Below, piece after piece: positions 39,501 to 48,485 of a stretch of DNA of 64,000 nucleotides. Made by a program: the position numbers and the translations under genes. How positions within the stretch are numbered: the first letter of the stretch is position 1; each line of letters begins with the position of its first letter. This DNA comes from an uncultured Myxococcales bacterium (GTDB taxonomy: Bacteria; Myxococcota_A; UBA9042). The notes below the pieces were generated by a model. That model was not told where the DNA came from and did not search any database. It was given only the letters and a program-made list of their open reading frames with translations. The stretch spans positions 1 to 64,000 of the forward strand of contig CAISBR010000004.1 of assembly GCA_903883645.1 (NCBI GenBank). Reading direction: 5' to 3'.

Positions 39501-40152
39501 GGGCTTCTTGGATACCAAAGCCATCGGCGGCTACCAAGACGGCCAAGGCACGGCGGCGCGCTTTGACGAACCCGCCGCGATCGCGCTGGGCCCCGACGGC
39601 AAGCTGTACGTCGCCGAGGCCGCCAACCACAAGATCCGCGTGGTCGATAGCGACGGCACGGTCACGACCCTCGCCGGCAGCAGCCAAGGCTACCTCGACG
39701 GCACGGGCACTAGCGCCAAGTTCGACGCACCGCAGGGCATCGCTGTGGCGGCGAACGGCACTGTCTACGTCGCCGACACGGGCAACAACCGCATCCGCGC
39801 CATCAGCGGCGGGGTAGTAACTACCTTTGCCGGAACGGGAATCTACGGATACGCCGACGACCTGCTGCAAAACGCCTGCATCGCCGCCCCAGCCGGCATG
39901 AGCATCGGCAGCGACGGCACGCTGTACGCAACGGACGCATTCCACACCATCCGCGCGCTCAGCAGCACGGTCGTGACGACACTGGCGGGCATCGGCGGCG
40001 CGTCGGGCTACCTGGATGCGGCGCCGCTGCAAGCGAAGTTCAATGGCCCGCTCGGCGTGGTGTGGGCGGGCAAGGGGCTGTGGTTCGTAGCGGATACGCT
40101 CAACTTCCGCGTGCGCAAGCTTCTTTCGCCCACGCTGGCTTGCAAACCGTAG
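36520..40152 (+). CDS. Lipoprotein with about 12 Cys-rich CDDxNxCTxDxC modules and C-terminal NHL-type beta-propeller
   Basis: Lipobox ALAALAAGCSEN; repeats CDDKNPCTADTC..., CDDGDACTKDEAC...; C-terminal FTLPSAIAVGADGTLYIADAAANGAYIRKVLQDGTVTNLAGKG NHL repeats. Confidence 0.8.
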   Translation: MQGQHGRGHSLKYLSVIKHFTAMVALAALAAGCSENVVTSGSKALSDAKADQQVVDLPLAASSDQAAWLCPGGYGCACENDAACPSSGLCVADGKGPAHCAVPCPEGYCSDGEVCRPLPSAKDGGNWCIGKTAHLCDPCATTADCAIAGHPQARCVDYGSDGHFCGLACQGDAECGAGYHCGQVSTTDGNSAMQCVKSGVQPGQLGVCECSARAKSQKLETVCGVGTCKGKRSCSDAGLAACSGAAPGNEECNGQDDDCDGQTDETSCSDNNPCTIDSCDLSKGCSHAPADSLPCSDKTACTEGDACKNGACQPGPEVNCDDANPCTIETCDPIKGCQTKFSDGKACDDGDACTKDEACSSGACASGKPLICDDKNPCTADTCSAGECTATPVDGAPCSDGSACTGADTCAGGKCAGTTLVCDDKNACTIDSCDPAKGCIYLPGPATACDDGNLCTTGETCQSGNCTGGTTQACANDNACATAACQPATGLCAIKKKADGTLCSDGKTCTAEDHCATGACVAKLSCDDKDACTADLCGLNGNCTHVPITTGNCIPAACVGVDCDDKNGCTIDGCDGSGCTHTAAVGQSCDDASLCTVGDVCSQQGKCAGASVICGDDNPCTTDSCDPLKGCSNTENSLPCDLGGCQAGACTAGSCVGTGQVGCDDKSPCTSDSCEASGCVHTPTGDGTGCDDSDACSSGDTCKGGVCAGTALDCTLPGNPCAVGQCEGSPGQCTVTKLNDGTSCDDSNTCTKADSCANGACGGSAVDCDDKNACTTDSCDKTAGCQHANASDGSSCSDSDACTVSDACTSGTCSGTAKVCDDKNPCTSDGCDLSVGCTVAAVSDGQTCDDGDTCTLSDACQSGKCTGNLGADAVSSLAGAGSSGYINGKGAAAKFTLPSAIAVGADGTLYIADAAANGAYIRKVLQDGTVTNLAGKGIDGFADASGALAQFWNPAGLAVDASGTVYVADRFNQRIRKITAIGVVTTLAGDAAEPGFLDTKAIGGYQDGQGTAARFDEPAAIALGPDGKLYVAEAANHKIRVVDSDGTVTTLAGSSQGYLDGTGTSAKFDAPQGIAVAANGTVYVADTGNNRIRAISGGVVTTFAGTGIYGYADDLLQNACIAAPAGMSIGSDGTLYATDAFHTIRALSSTVVTTLAGIGGASGYLDAAPLQAKFNGPLGVVWAGKGLWFVADTLNFRVRKLLSPTLACKP

Positions 40153-40211
40153 CGCGCGCGACCACCATCGCTGGCGCAAACCCTGGCGACCGCGCAGCGA
40201 GGCAACCGGCT

Positions 40212-41012
40212 ATGCATTCAGCGCGACTGCACGCAAGTAAGCCCTTTATCATCGCGATGTTGCTAGGCATCCTGGCGGGCTGCGATGTGCCCAGTGCCAC
40301 CGGCGTGGCAACGGCTGCGGTGGCCGAAGCCGCGACGCCACTCGAAACCGGATCGCTCGACGCCGTGCTCGAATACCGCGCGCCACCCGCAAAATCTGCG
40401 CCCAGGGTGGCCAAGGGCGAGCCCAGGCCCGAGCCCAAGCCGAAACTGGAACCCAAGCCGGACCCCAAGCCAACGGGGCCGAGCGCCGAGCTCCTGGCCG
40501 CCCAGGCCGAACTTGCGCGTATTCAGGGCGATACTGCGACGATTGCGGCGGCCGAAGCCGCCTTGCGCGCGGCCACTGCCGAAGCTGCGGCGGCCAATGC
40601 CCCCATCGCGGCCGAACTGGCTGCGGTATCGCGCAAGATCCAAGAGGTAGCGCTGAGCATGGAGATTGAGTCGGCACAAGTGCGCCAAAACAAATGCTGT
40701 TCGGTGTGCGGCAACAGCAAGACCGAAATCGAGAGGAACGGCGAGCCGTTCGACAAGCACCTGACCAACGTGAAGGGCACCATCGCCGTGTGCAAGCCGG
40801 GTAAGCTAGAGGCGGTACAACGCAAGTATGCTGGGCAGTTAGAGCCCCTGAAGCAACGGGCGGCCGAGCTGCGGGCCAAGGTGGGGCCGGCCTCGCAAGC
40901 GGCGCAAGCCAAGGTCAACGCGGCCCTGGCGGCGGTAGATGCGGCGAAGGTGGATCGCGCGCAAAAGCTGGCCGCGGCGCAGGCCAAGCTCGATGCAGCG
41001 GCGCACAAATAG
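40212..41012 (+). CDS. Lipoprotein with Pro/Lys linker and coiled-coil
   Basis: FIIAMLLGILAGCDVPS lipobox; PEPKPKLEPKPDPKP linker; long Ala-rich helical C-terminus. Confidence 0.6.
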   Translation: MHSARLHASKPFIIAMLLGILAGCDVPSATGVATAAVAEAATPLETGSLDAVLEYRAPPAKSAPRVAKGEPRPEPKPKLEPKPDPKPTGPSAELLAAQAELARIQGDTATIAAAEAALRAATAEAAAANAPIAAELAAVSRKIQEVALSMEIESAQVRQNKCCSVCGNSKTEIERNGEPFDKHLTNVKGTIAVCKPGKLEAVQRKYAGQLEPLKQRAAELRAKVGPASQAAQAKVNAALAAVDAAKVDRAQKLAAAQAKLDAAAHK

Positions 41013-41018
41013 CCAAAA

Positions 41019-42476
41019 CTAGATGCCGATCAGCACCTTGAGCAGCCTCTCAATCGGCTTGCCGTAGGGCGGATTGGTCATGCCGGCGGCGTTCATGCGG
41101 CTTTGGTAGAAGACGCCTTTGCAGTGCGACAGGGTGTCGAAGCCCACCTTGCCGTGGTACGCGCCCATACCAGCCGGGCCAACTCCGCCAAAGGGCAGTT
41201 CTTCTTGGGCAATATGCAAGATGGTGTCGTTGACGGTGACGCCGCCCGAAGTGGTGCGCTCGACCACCGTGCCGATGCGGCCACTGTCGCGATCGAAGTA
41301 GTACAAGGCGAGGGGCCGCGGCCGGGCGTTCACGTAAGCAATGGCGCTGTCTAAGGAATCGTACTCGACGAGCGGCAGAATCGGCCCAAAAATCTCGTCT
41401 TGCAGCACGGCCATCGTGTCGTTTGCGCCAATCACCAGGGTGGGCACCAGCTTGCGCGCCGCGGGTTCAAAGGTCTCGCCGGCAGGATTGAGCTCGACCA
41501 GCTGTGCGCCACCGGCCTTGGCCTCGGCCAGATAGCCCTGCAAACGCTCGAATTGACGGTCGTTAATCACCGCACAGTAGTCGGGGCTCTGCGCCAGGGT
41601 CGGCCGCAGACGCGCGATCACGGCCTGGCAAGCCTGCACAAACGCTTGGGTCTGGCCGCGCGGCACCAGCACATAGTCGGGGGCGATGCAGGTCTGGCCG
41701 GCGTTCAGCAGCTTGCCCACTAAGATACGTTCGGCTGCTTTTTCAAGAGGATACGACCCATGCACGATAACCGGCGACTTGCCGCCAAGCTCGAGCGTCA
41801 CCGGTACCAAGTTCTCGGCGGCGGCCCTCATCACGGCGTGGCCCACGCGCGTCGATCCGGTAAATACAATATGATCGAGGGGTAAGCGGCACAGCGCCTC
41901 GGCCACCTCCGGCCCGCCCTGGACCACCTGCACCTGATCGGGGGCAAAGACCTCGCGGATCATGCGCGCCAGCAGCTCGGACGTCTGCGGCGTAAACTCC
42001 GAAGGCTTGATGATCACGCGGTTACCCGCCGCCAGCGCACACACCAGCGGGGCCAGCGCCAGCTGCACGGGGTAGTTCCACGGCGCCAGAATCGCCACCA
42101 CGCCCAGCGGCTGCGGATGCACCTTGTTGCTGCCCGGCTGAAAAGCCCAGTGCACCGGCATGGTTCGCGGCCGTGCCCAGCGCGCTAGGTGCTGCCGCGC
42201 GTGCTTTAGGCCCGCCAGAGTAGGAAACAGGTCGGCCAGCAGCGTCTCGTGGCGCGAGCGGGTGCCAAAATCGGCCTGGATGGCGGCGACAATGTCTTCG
42301 GTGTGGGCGCGAATCACCCGTTCCAGGGCATCGAGCCACGCGCGCCGGCAGGCGACACTGGGCGGCGCTTCGCTGCGACTCAGCTGGTGCATCTTGGCGA
42401 AGGTTGTACGCATTTCGACGATGGCGGGCGACTCGTCGCGGTGGTCGTCTAAGTGGGCAAGCGTAGCGGTACTCAT
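41019..42476 (-). CDS. Aldehyde dehydrogenase
   Basis: APWNYPVQLALAPLVCALAAGNRVIIKPSE, VFTGSTRVGHAVM, VTLELGGKSPVIV, NAGQTCIAPDYVLV, EIFGPILPLVEYD; GGAGG upstream of ATG 42476. Confidence 0.95.
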   Translation of the reverse strand: MSTATLAHLDDHRDESPAIVEMRTTFAKMHQLSRSEAPPSVACRRAWLDALERVIRAHTEDIVAAIQADFGTRSRHETLLADLFPTLAGLKHARQHLARWARPRTMPVHWAFQPGSNKVHPQPLGVVAILAPWNYPVQLALAPLVCALAAGNRVIIKPSEFTPQTSELLARMIREVFAPDQVQVVQGGPEVAEALCRLPLDHIVFTGSTRVGHAVMRAAAENLVPVTLELGGKSPVIVHGSYPLEKAAERILVGKLLNAGQTCIAPDYVLVPRGQTQAFVQACQAVIARLRPTLAQSPDYCAVINDRQFERLQGYLAEAKAGGAQLVELNPAGETFEPAARKLVPTLVIGANDTMAVLQDEIFGPILPLVEYDSLDSAIAYVNARPRPLALYYFDRDSGRIGTVVERTTSGGVTVNDTILHIAQEELPFGGVGPAGMGAYHGKVGFDTLSHCKGVFYQSRMNAAGMTNPPYGKPIERLLKVLIGI

Positions 42477-42518
42477 GGAGCCTCCTGGCAAGAAGATGGC
42501 GGATTCTGTGCGGTTTGA

Positions 42519-43154
42519 CTAGAGCGAGGTAAGAATCTGCAGCAACTGTGCGGCATCTGCGGCCGTATGGCGAAGATGCGCAACCTCGGCCGGGCGAAAG
42601 CCCCACTGTACCCCCACGGGCCGCATCCCGGCATTGACGGCCGTTTGCAGGTCGACTTCGGTATCGCCCACAAACCAGCAATCTGCAGGCTGTACACCGA
42701 GTTGCCGGCAGATATCGAGCGCCGCCGCCGGATCGGGCTTGCGCGGCCAGTCGGGGCGCTGCCCCACCACCGCACGCCACGGAACTCGGCCAAAGTAGTG
42801 CTGAACCAGGGCCTGGGTCGCCGGGTGAGGCTTATTCGACAGCACCGCGAGCGGCACGCCGGCCAGCACCAGCTGATCGAGCACGGACTCTAGGCCCGGA
42901 TAGACACGAGTCTGGTCGCACATCCTTTGTGTATACAAGATCTTGTAGCGGGCTAGCCACTCTAACTGCGGCTCGGCCGGCGCTGTCGCCCGCTGCAGCA
43001 GCATCTCGGCCCCTTCGCCAACAAAGTGGTAATACTCGGCCACGGGGTGCACAGGCAGGTTCACTTCGGCGAGCAGTGCGTTCGCCGCCGCCGCGATGTC
43101 GGCCACGGAGTCGATGAGCGTGCCGTCGAGGTCAAAGATCACCGCACGGGGCAT
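42519..43154 (-). CDS. gph: HAD-family phosphatase, phosphoglycolate phosphatase-like
   Basis: VIFDLDGTLIDSVADIAAA, LAVLSNKPHPATQALV, KPDPAAALDICRQLGV, FVGDTEVDLQTAVNAGM. Confidence 0.85.
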   Translation of the reverse strand: MPRAVIFDLDGTLIDSVADIAAAANALLAEVNLPVHPVAEYYHFVGEGAEMLLQRATAPAEPQLEWLARYKILYTQRMCDQTRVYPGLESVLDQLVLAGVPLAVLSNKPHPATQALVQHYFGRVPWRAVVGQRPDWPRKPDPAAALDICRQLGVQPADCWFVGDTEVDLQTAVNAGMRPVGVQWGFRPAEVAHLRHTAADAAQLLQILTSL

Positions 43155-43175
43155 AAGATTTTCCTGAGCAAGGCA

Positions 43176-44987
43176 TTAAGCCGAGAGTTTGCGGGCAATT
43201 AGCATCCATGCCAGCGGCAGCACAAACGCACCGATGGTGGCAAGTGCCCCCCAATTGCGCAAGCGGGCGGCCAGATCGTCGCGACCGACAGCATGGGCGC
43301 GGTACTCGGCGATAACTTGCAGCGTGGCGATGCCGATCGAGGCATAGGCGGCAAAATACGACCAATCGACGACCGTCAGGTAGCCGACTTCGGGCAGGTG
43401 GCCGGCCGTATTGACCTGCAACTCGACCGCGCATAGCAGGGCCAACACCGTTAAAAGCAGCTTGGCATCTAGCTTTTCGGCGGGGATGAGGCTCGCTGCC
43501 AGCGCCATTAGCACCATCAGCAGCAGGGGCGCCAAGTCGGCCACGGCAAAACGCAGCACTTCGCGGCGCACATCGACAACAAAGTTGTAACGACTAAAGA
43601 ATTCGGTGGGCCCATACTGCGACTTGACCTCTTCGGAGCGCACCGCCACCAACTGCCAGTCGTGCAGCGAGAAGTTAGGGCCCAGGCGCTGGTCGAGGGT
43701 CAGCTTGGCCTCGGGGTGCCAGCGCGTCTCGCAGTGGAACACCAGCTGCCCGTACTGCAACAGAGGGTGTTCAAACGCTAATTCGAAGCGCTGCGCATCG
43801 AACGGGTAGGCGTGCAGGTCAAAATGGCTGCGGGCGCGCCCGTGCATCCGCCAGTTGAGGCTGTGCCACGGACCGTGCGGCTCGTAGCCGTTGGGGGTGA
43901 TCTCGACCTCGTCGGCGTTCATCACCTCGAACGGCCGCGGATCTTCGGGACCCATGCGCGGATCGAGCCAGCGCAGCTCAAGCGTCGCATCAAAGGTAAA
44001 GGTGCCTTTTTGCAGGTCAATCGCGCTAATCGCAATCAGCCAAACCGTTACGCGCACATCGATGGGCTTGTCGAGCGGCCCACCGCGGGCATAGGCATCG
44101 GCGGCACCCAGATGCAGGGGCAGCGGCGAGGGCATGGCGGCGGTGGCGCGCTGGAGACTGCCCAGACCGGGATCGGCGGTGCGCAGTAAATCGCTTTGAT
44201 TCCAAATGGCTTCGACCAGATCGTCGACCTGCAGGCGCGGCAAGGCAGCCCGCCCCACCAGCACCTGCGGAACGGACAGCGTCACCACCTGTTTGTCGCC
44301 AAGCTTTTGAAATTGAGCGCGATCCACGGTCGCCACCTGCCACGGCCAGGCCGACTCGGGCAGTTCTTTGGTCGACGGCAGCGACAGCCAGTGATCGCCC
44401 GCCGCCAAAGCCGCTGTAAGGCTCGCATCCTCGGGCGCCACCACGGCAAACGCGGCATCGACCTGCCCGGCGTGCAGCGCGGCCAGAGGGTCGGCGGACA
44501 TCTGCACTTGCACCGCAGCCCGCGCCAGGCCGGCGTGCTCAAGCAGCACCAGCAGCGCCTCGCGATCGCCCGTCGCCGTCGCCGCCAGGGCCACCCGCTT
44601 ACCCTGCAACTGGTCGAGCGTCTTCAGATCTTGCCGCACCAGCACGGCCAGGTAGGTGGTATGCAGCACGGCAATGGCCCGCAAGTCCTTGTGCGGCTCT
44701 TGGAAGCGCCCGGTACCCAGCCACGCCGCCCGCGCCAAGTCAGCCCGCGCTACGGCCAGCGCATGACCCGGCTGAGCGAGCAATTTCTCTAGATTATCCA
44801 GCGATCCCGCAGTGGCAGTGGGCGTCACTACCTCGCCGCCGGGCACCGCCTGCGCCGCCTGCGCCAGACCCGCCGCCAAGTGCGCCTCGGCCTTGCCTGC
44901 CGGCCCCGAAAAGATGGGCAGCGCGTGCGCCGCTGGGGCCAGCAGCAGCAGCGCAAAGAGCAGGCAAGCCTGGGCCCATGCTCTCAT
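43176..44987 (-). CDS. TAXI-type periplasmic-binding domain fused to pentameric ligand-gated ion channel (pLGIC)
   Basis: Signal peptide; PBP-like LDNLEKLLAQPGHALAVARADLARAAWLG...LKTLDQLQGKRVALAATATGDREALLVLLEHAGL; pLGIC YPFDAQRFELAF Pro-loop, four C-terminal TM segments including KLDAKLLLTVLALLCAVELQVNTAGHLPEVGYLTVVDW. Confidence 0.85.
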   Translation of the reverse strand: MRAWAQACLLFALLLLAPAAHALPIFSGPAGKAEAHLAAGLAQAAQAVPGGEVVTPTATAGSLDNLEKLLAQPGHALAVARADLARAAWLGTGRFQEPHKDLRAIAVLHTTYLAVLVRQDLKTLDQLQGKRVALAATATGDREALLVLLEHAGLARAAVQVQMSADPLAALHAGQVDAAFAVVAPEDASLTAALAAGDHWLSLPSTKELPESAWPWQVATVDRAQFQKLGDKQVVTLSVPQVLVGRAALPRLQVDDLVEAIWNQSDLLRTADPGLGSLQRATAAMPSPLPLHLGAADAYARGGPLDKPIDVRVTVWLIAISAIDLQKGTFTFDATLELRWLDPRMGPEDPRPFEVMNADEVEITPNGYEPHGPWHSLNWRMHGRARSHFDLHAYPFDAQRFELAFEHPLLQYGQLVFHCETRWHPEAKLTLDQRLGPNFSLHDWQLVAVRSEEVKSQYGPTEFFSRYNFVVDVRREVLRFAVADLAPLLLMVLMALAASLIPAEKLDAKLLLTVLALLCAVELQVNTAGHLPEVGYLTVVDWSYFAAYASIGIATLQVIAEYRAHAVGRDDLAARLRNWGALATIGAFVLPLAWMLIARKLSA

Positions 44988-47170
44988 TTCCACGCCTCGG
45001 GCAACTGCAAGCCAAACTGCTGCACCAAGAAGGTCAGCCGGTCGGTGGCCTCGTCGATCTGCTTGGTGGTGGGCTTGCCGGCCCCATGCCCAGCGCGCGT
45101 CTCGATCCGCACCCGAATCGGCGCCGGACCGCCCTGAGCCGCCTGCAACGCCGCTGTAAACTTGAACGAATGCGCCGGCACCACCCGATCGTCGTGGTCG
45201 CCCGTGGTCACCAGCGTGGCGGGATAGGCCGTACCCTTGTGCAAGTTATGAAGAGGACTGTACTTGTATAGCCACTCGAAGGCCTTGGCATCGGCACTGC
45301 TGCCGTACTCGGGCACCCAGCCCCAGCCGATGGTGAACAGGTGGTAGCGCAGCATGTCCATCACCCCCACCGCCGGCAGAGCAGCGCCAAATAATTCAGG
45401 CCGTTGCGCTAGACACGCGCCGACGAGCAGCCCGCCGTTGCTACCGCCCGCGATCGCCAAATGCGCCGAGGTCGTCCACTTCTCGCGGGTGAGCAGCTCG
45501 GCCGAGGCAATGAAGTCGTCAAAAACATTCTGCTTCTTTCCTAGCTGCCCAGCTTGATGCCAAGCCTCGCCAAACTCGGCACCGCCGCGCAGCACCGCCA
45601 CCGCCAGCACGCCGCCCGCCTCGATCCAAGCTTGCAGGTCGGGCTTGTAAAACGGCGTCATCTCTACAGAAAACCCGCCATAGCCGTACAGGTAGGCCGG
45701 CGCCGAGCCATCGCGGGGCAGGTCGCTGCGGGCAGTGACAAAAATCGGCACCCGGGTACCATCTTTGCTAGTCGCATAGCGCAGTTGCGTACTGTACTTT
45801 TCGGCGGGCAGACCGCGCTTGGCGTCGAAACGCACCTGCAGCTCGCCCTTGTCGAGGTTGGCGTGGTATACCCGCGCCGGCGCCAAGAAGTCTACGTATG
45901 CAAAGAACAAATTGGCATCACCCGCGTGGCCCGACAGCCCCACCACCGAGCCCAAACGCGGAAACGTCGGCGCGGGCAGCGGCTTGCCCTGATAGTCCAC
46001 GAATTCGAGCTGATGCGAGGCATCGACCAGCTTGCCCAAGACGATACCCTTGCCCGCCAACACCGCGAACGACAAGGTAGAATCCGCCTCGCCCTGCACT
46101 TGCCGCCACCCCGCAGGCAGCGGCCCCACCGGCTTGTCGCTGTCGAGATTTGCCGCCTTGTGCAGGTCGAGCGCCAGCAGCCGGCCCCGCGGCGCACCCC
46201 AATCACTGCGCAAGAACAGCTGGTTACTAGCCACACCCGCCACTTCGAACGCGCCGCCAAAGCCGCTCGCCAGCTGCCGATTGGGACCCAGACCTTTGGT
46301 CGTAATTTCGCGAACATCCAAGCCATTCTTCGACTCGGCGCCGCGCGAGGTGGTCAAAAGCCACCAGTGCCCGTCGTCGCTCACCTCGACGCCAAAGCCC
46401 CACTCGGCCTGCGCGGCGTTCTCGTGCACCACCGCGTCGGCCGACTGCGGCGTGCCCAATTTGTGGAAGCACACCTTCTGGAACTTGTTGACACCTGTAA
46501 GCGTTTCGCCCGCTTTGGGCGCGTCGTAGCGGGAATACCAAAAGCCGCTGCCGTCGGGATGCCAGGCGATCGAGCTAAACTTGACCCATTGCAGTACGTC
46601 GGGCCGATCGGCGCCGCTGTCGACCTCGCGCACGTGGATCTCGTTCCAGTCCGAGCCGCCGCTCGCCAGGGCATAGCCCAGCAACTTGCCGTCGTCACTG
46701 GGCGAAATCGTCTGCAAGAACAGGGTGCCGTCGCCCGCCGCCCGATTGGGATCGTACAGAACCTTGCACGTGCGCTCGTCTTGCGGCGCCCAGCACAGCA
46801 CGGCCTGATTCTGCAGCCCGTCGTTGTGCCGCCAAAATGCCCGCCCGCCCCGCAGCGTAGGCGCCGTTTCTTTCGGAAAATCCCAGATCTGCGCGAGATG
46901 CCGCGCCAACACCGGCCGCTGTGGCACCCGATCGAGCAGCGCCCGCGTGGCCAGGTTCTGCGCTTGCACCCACGCCTGCGTCTCGGCACTGTCTTGCTCG
47001 AGCCAGCGGTACGGGTCGGCGACTTTGTGGCCATGGTAGTCGTCAACCTGGTCGCTGGTGCGCGTCGGCGGCGGCTGCGGCAGCTCGGATTTCGCAGGCG
47101 TCGCAGGCTGTTGAGCAGGCGAGGAACAGGCGACGGCAAGGGCAAGCAACCAAAGCAGCGATGGGCGCAT
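44984..47170 (-). CDS. Prolyl oligopeptidase (S9A) lipoprotein
   Basis: SLLWLLALAVACSSPA lipobox; DPYRWLEQDSAETQAWVQAQN, IAGGSNGGLLVGACLAQRPELF catalytic Ser, GDHDDRVVPAHSFKFTAALQ. Confidence 0.95.
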   Translation of the reverse strand: MRPSLLWLLALAVACSSPAQQPATPAKSELPQPPPTRTSDQVDDYHGHKVADPYRWLEQDSAETQAWVQAQNLATRALLDRVPQRPVLARHLAQIWDFPKETAPTLRGGRAFWRHNDGLQNQAVLCWAPQDERTCKVLYDPNRAAGDGTLFLQTISPSDDGKLLGYALASGGSDWNEIHVREVDSGADRPDVLQWVKFSSIAWHPDGSGFWYSRYDAPKAGETLTGVNKFQKVCFHKLGTPQSADAVVHENAAQAEWGFGVEVSDDGHWWLLTTSRGAESKNGLDVREITTKGLGPNRQLASGFGGAFEVAGVASNQLFLRSDWGAPRGRLLALDLHKAANLDSDKPVGPLPAGWRQVQGEADSTLSFAVLAGKGIVLGKLVDASHQLEFVDYQGKPLPAPTFPRLGSVVGLSGHAGDANLFFAYVDFLAPARVYHANLDKGELQVRFDAKRGLPAEKYSTQLRYATSKDGTRVPIFVTARSDLPRDGSAPAYLYGYGGFSVEMTPFYKPDLQAWIEAGGVLAVAVLRGGAEFGEAWHQAGQLGKKQNVFDDFIASAELLTREKWTTSAHLAIAGGSNGGLLVGACLAQRPELFGAALPAVGVMDMLRYHLFTIGWGWVPEYGSSADAKAFEWLYKYSPLHNLHKGTAYPATLVTTGDHDDRVVPAHSFKFTAALQAAQGGPAPIRVRIETRAGHGAGKPTTKQIDEATDRLTFLVQQFGLQLPEAWK

Positions 47171-47343
47171 ACGATTCCTGCGGGTCCGACTGCGACCACA
47201 CGGCGCGATGGTGGCCCGCAGGCCTGCCGATGTCTAGTCGCGACAAAGAGCTGCGTATTTTCAGGCAGTAGAACAAGGGTGCCACGTTCTGCCGTCATCT
47301 GCTACCGTGTCGGCCGGCGCGGTAGCTGCGCGCGTGAGCAAGC

Positions 47344-48123
47344 ATGATCGAACCAATTCTTGTGGGCGCCGGGCGGATTGGCCTGGCCTTGGCGCGGCGA
47401 GCCGAGACGAAAGGCACGCCCACACAGCTACTTGGCCGGCACGACCGTTGGGATGTGCTTGACCAGCCGGCCGGGCAGCCGATCGCCCTATGTGTGCGCA
47501 ACGACGACTTGGCAGTGGTGCTGCCGCGCATCCCCCAGCATCGCCATTGCGATCTGTTGTTTCTGCAGAATGGGATGTTGCGCGATTGGCTGGCGAAGCA
47601 GGGGCTGGCCCAGGCGAGCCGCGGTCTGCTGTTTTTTGCTGTAGCCGACCGTACTTGTGACCCGGCGCCCGGCGGTGTCAGCCCGCTATGGGGCCACCAT
47701 GCCCAAGAGTTTGCCAACTGGCTGAACGCGCTCGACCTGCCGGCCGCGGCGGTAACGGCGCAGGAGTTCGCCGACATTGAACTCGAGAAGCTGCTTTGGA
47801 ATTGCTGCCTTGGTGTGGTGTGCCAGGCGCAGCACTGTACGGCAACAGAGGCCGCAACGGTGTACGCCTCACAACTAGCTGACTTAGTAGCCGAACTGGC
47901 GCAAGTGGGCCGCCCGGCGCTGCGGGCGCAGGCAGACAATGAGGCATTAACCCAGCGAATTATCAGCTATAGCCTGCAGCTTGGTGATTATCGCGCCGCC
48001 GTCAAAGAATGGCCTTGGCGCAATGGCTGGTTCGTGGCCGAGGCCAAGCGGCGCAACATGGCTTGCCCACTGCATGATCGGCTGCTGCACCAGGCGATGG
48101 GCGAGAGTGCTGGCGCGGTCTAG
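47344..48123 (+). CDS. Ketopantoate-reductase-like NAD(P)-binding oxidoreductase
   Basis: N-terminal IEPILVGAGRIGLALARRA Rossmann; ELEKLLWNCCLGVVCQ as in the 6PGDH-like C-domain. Confidence 0.55.
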   Translation: MIEPILVGAGRIGLALARRAETKGTPTQLLGRHDRWDVLDQPAGQPIALCVRNDDLAVVLPRIPQHRHCDLLFLQNGMLRDWLAKQGLAQASRGLLFFAVADRTCDPAPGGVSPLWGHHAQEFANWLNALDLPAAAVTAQEFADIELEKLLWNCCLGVVCQAQHCTATEAATVYASQLADLVAELAQVGRPALRAQADNEALTQRIISYSLQLGDYRAAVKEWPWRNGWFVAEAKRRNMACPLHDRLLHQAMGESAGAV

Positions 48124-48485
48124 GGTTTGCAATAGCCCTTGCCGTTGCAGCCGGCGCCACTTGCTCCGCCCGGGCAGTCGGCGGCAGTTTTGCACGGCAG
48201 CGTACAGCGTTTGATGCCATCGCCGTAGGCAAAACAGGTCATGGCCGACGGGCAAACGCCCGCTGCGGGGCACGCCTCGCCAAAGCCCGCTGGGCCCAGG
48301 TGATCCCCGGCGCCGGCATCGGCAGCCGTGCCTGTGGCCGCATTGGCCAGGGCCGTGGCGTCGGTAGCGGTCGCGGCGGGTTGGGCGGCAGTCGATGCAG
48401 ACTCGGTCTTGGCGCACCCAGATAGTGCCCAGCTCGCCAACGCCCCCAGCAGCAGCCCTTGCAGTACCTTGTTTACCCGCCTCAT
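48120..48485 (-). CDS. Small lipoprotein with CPGGASGAGCNGKGYCKP C-terminal module
   Basis: MRRVNKVLQGLLLGALASWALSGCAKTES lipobox; C-terminal Cys module shared with the 51134-53296 gene. Confidence 0.75.
   Translation of the reverse strand: MRRVNKVLQGLLLGALASWALSGCAKTESASTAAQPAATATDATALANAATGTAADAGAGDHLGPAGFGEACPAAGVCPSAMTCFAYGDGIKRCTLPCKTAADCPGGASGAGCNGKGYCKP

Noticed and set aside
45554-47347. Plus-strand 597-aa ORF antisense to prolyl oligopeptidase
   Set aside because: No recognisable motif; the opposite strand is an unambiguous S9A peptidase.
48120-48123. Convergent overlapping stop codons (ctag) between 47344-48123 and 48120-48485
   Set aside because: Real, but common in compact genomes; no evidence of function.
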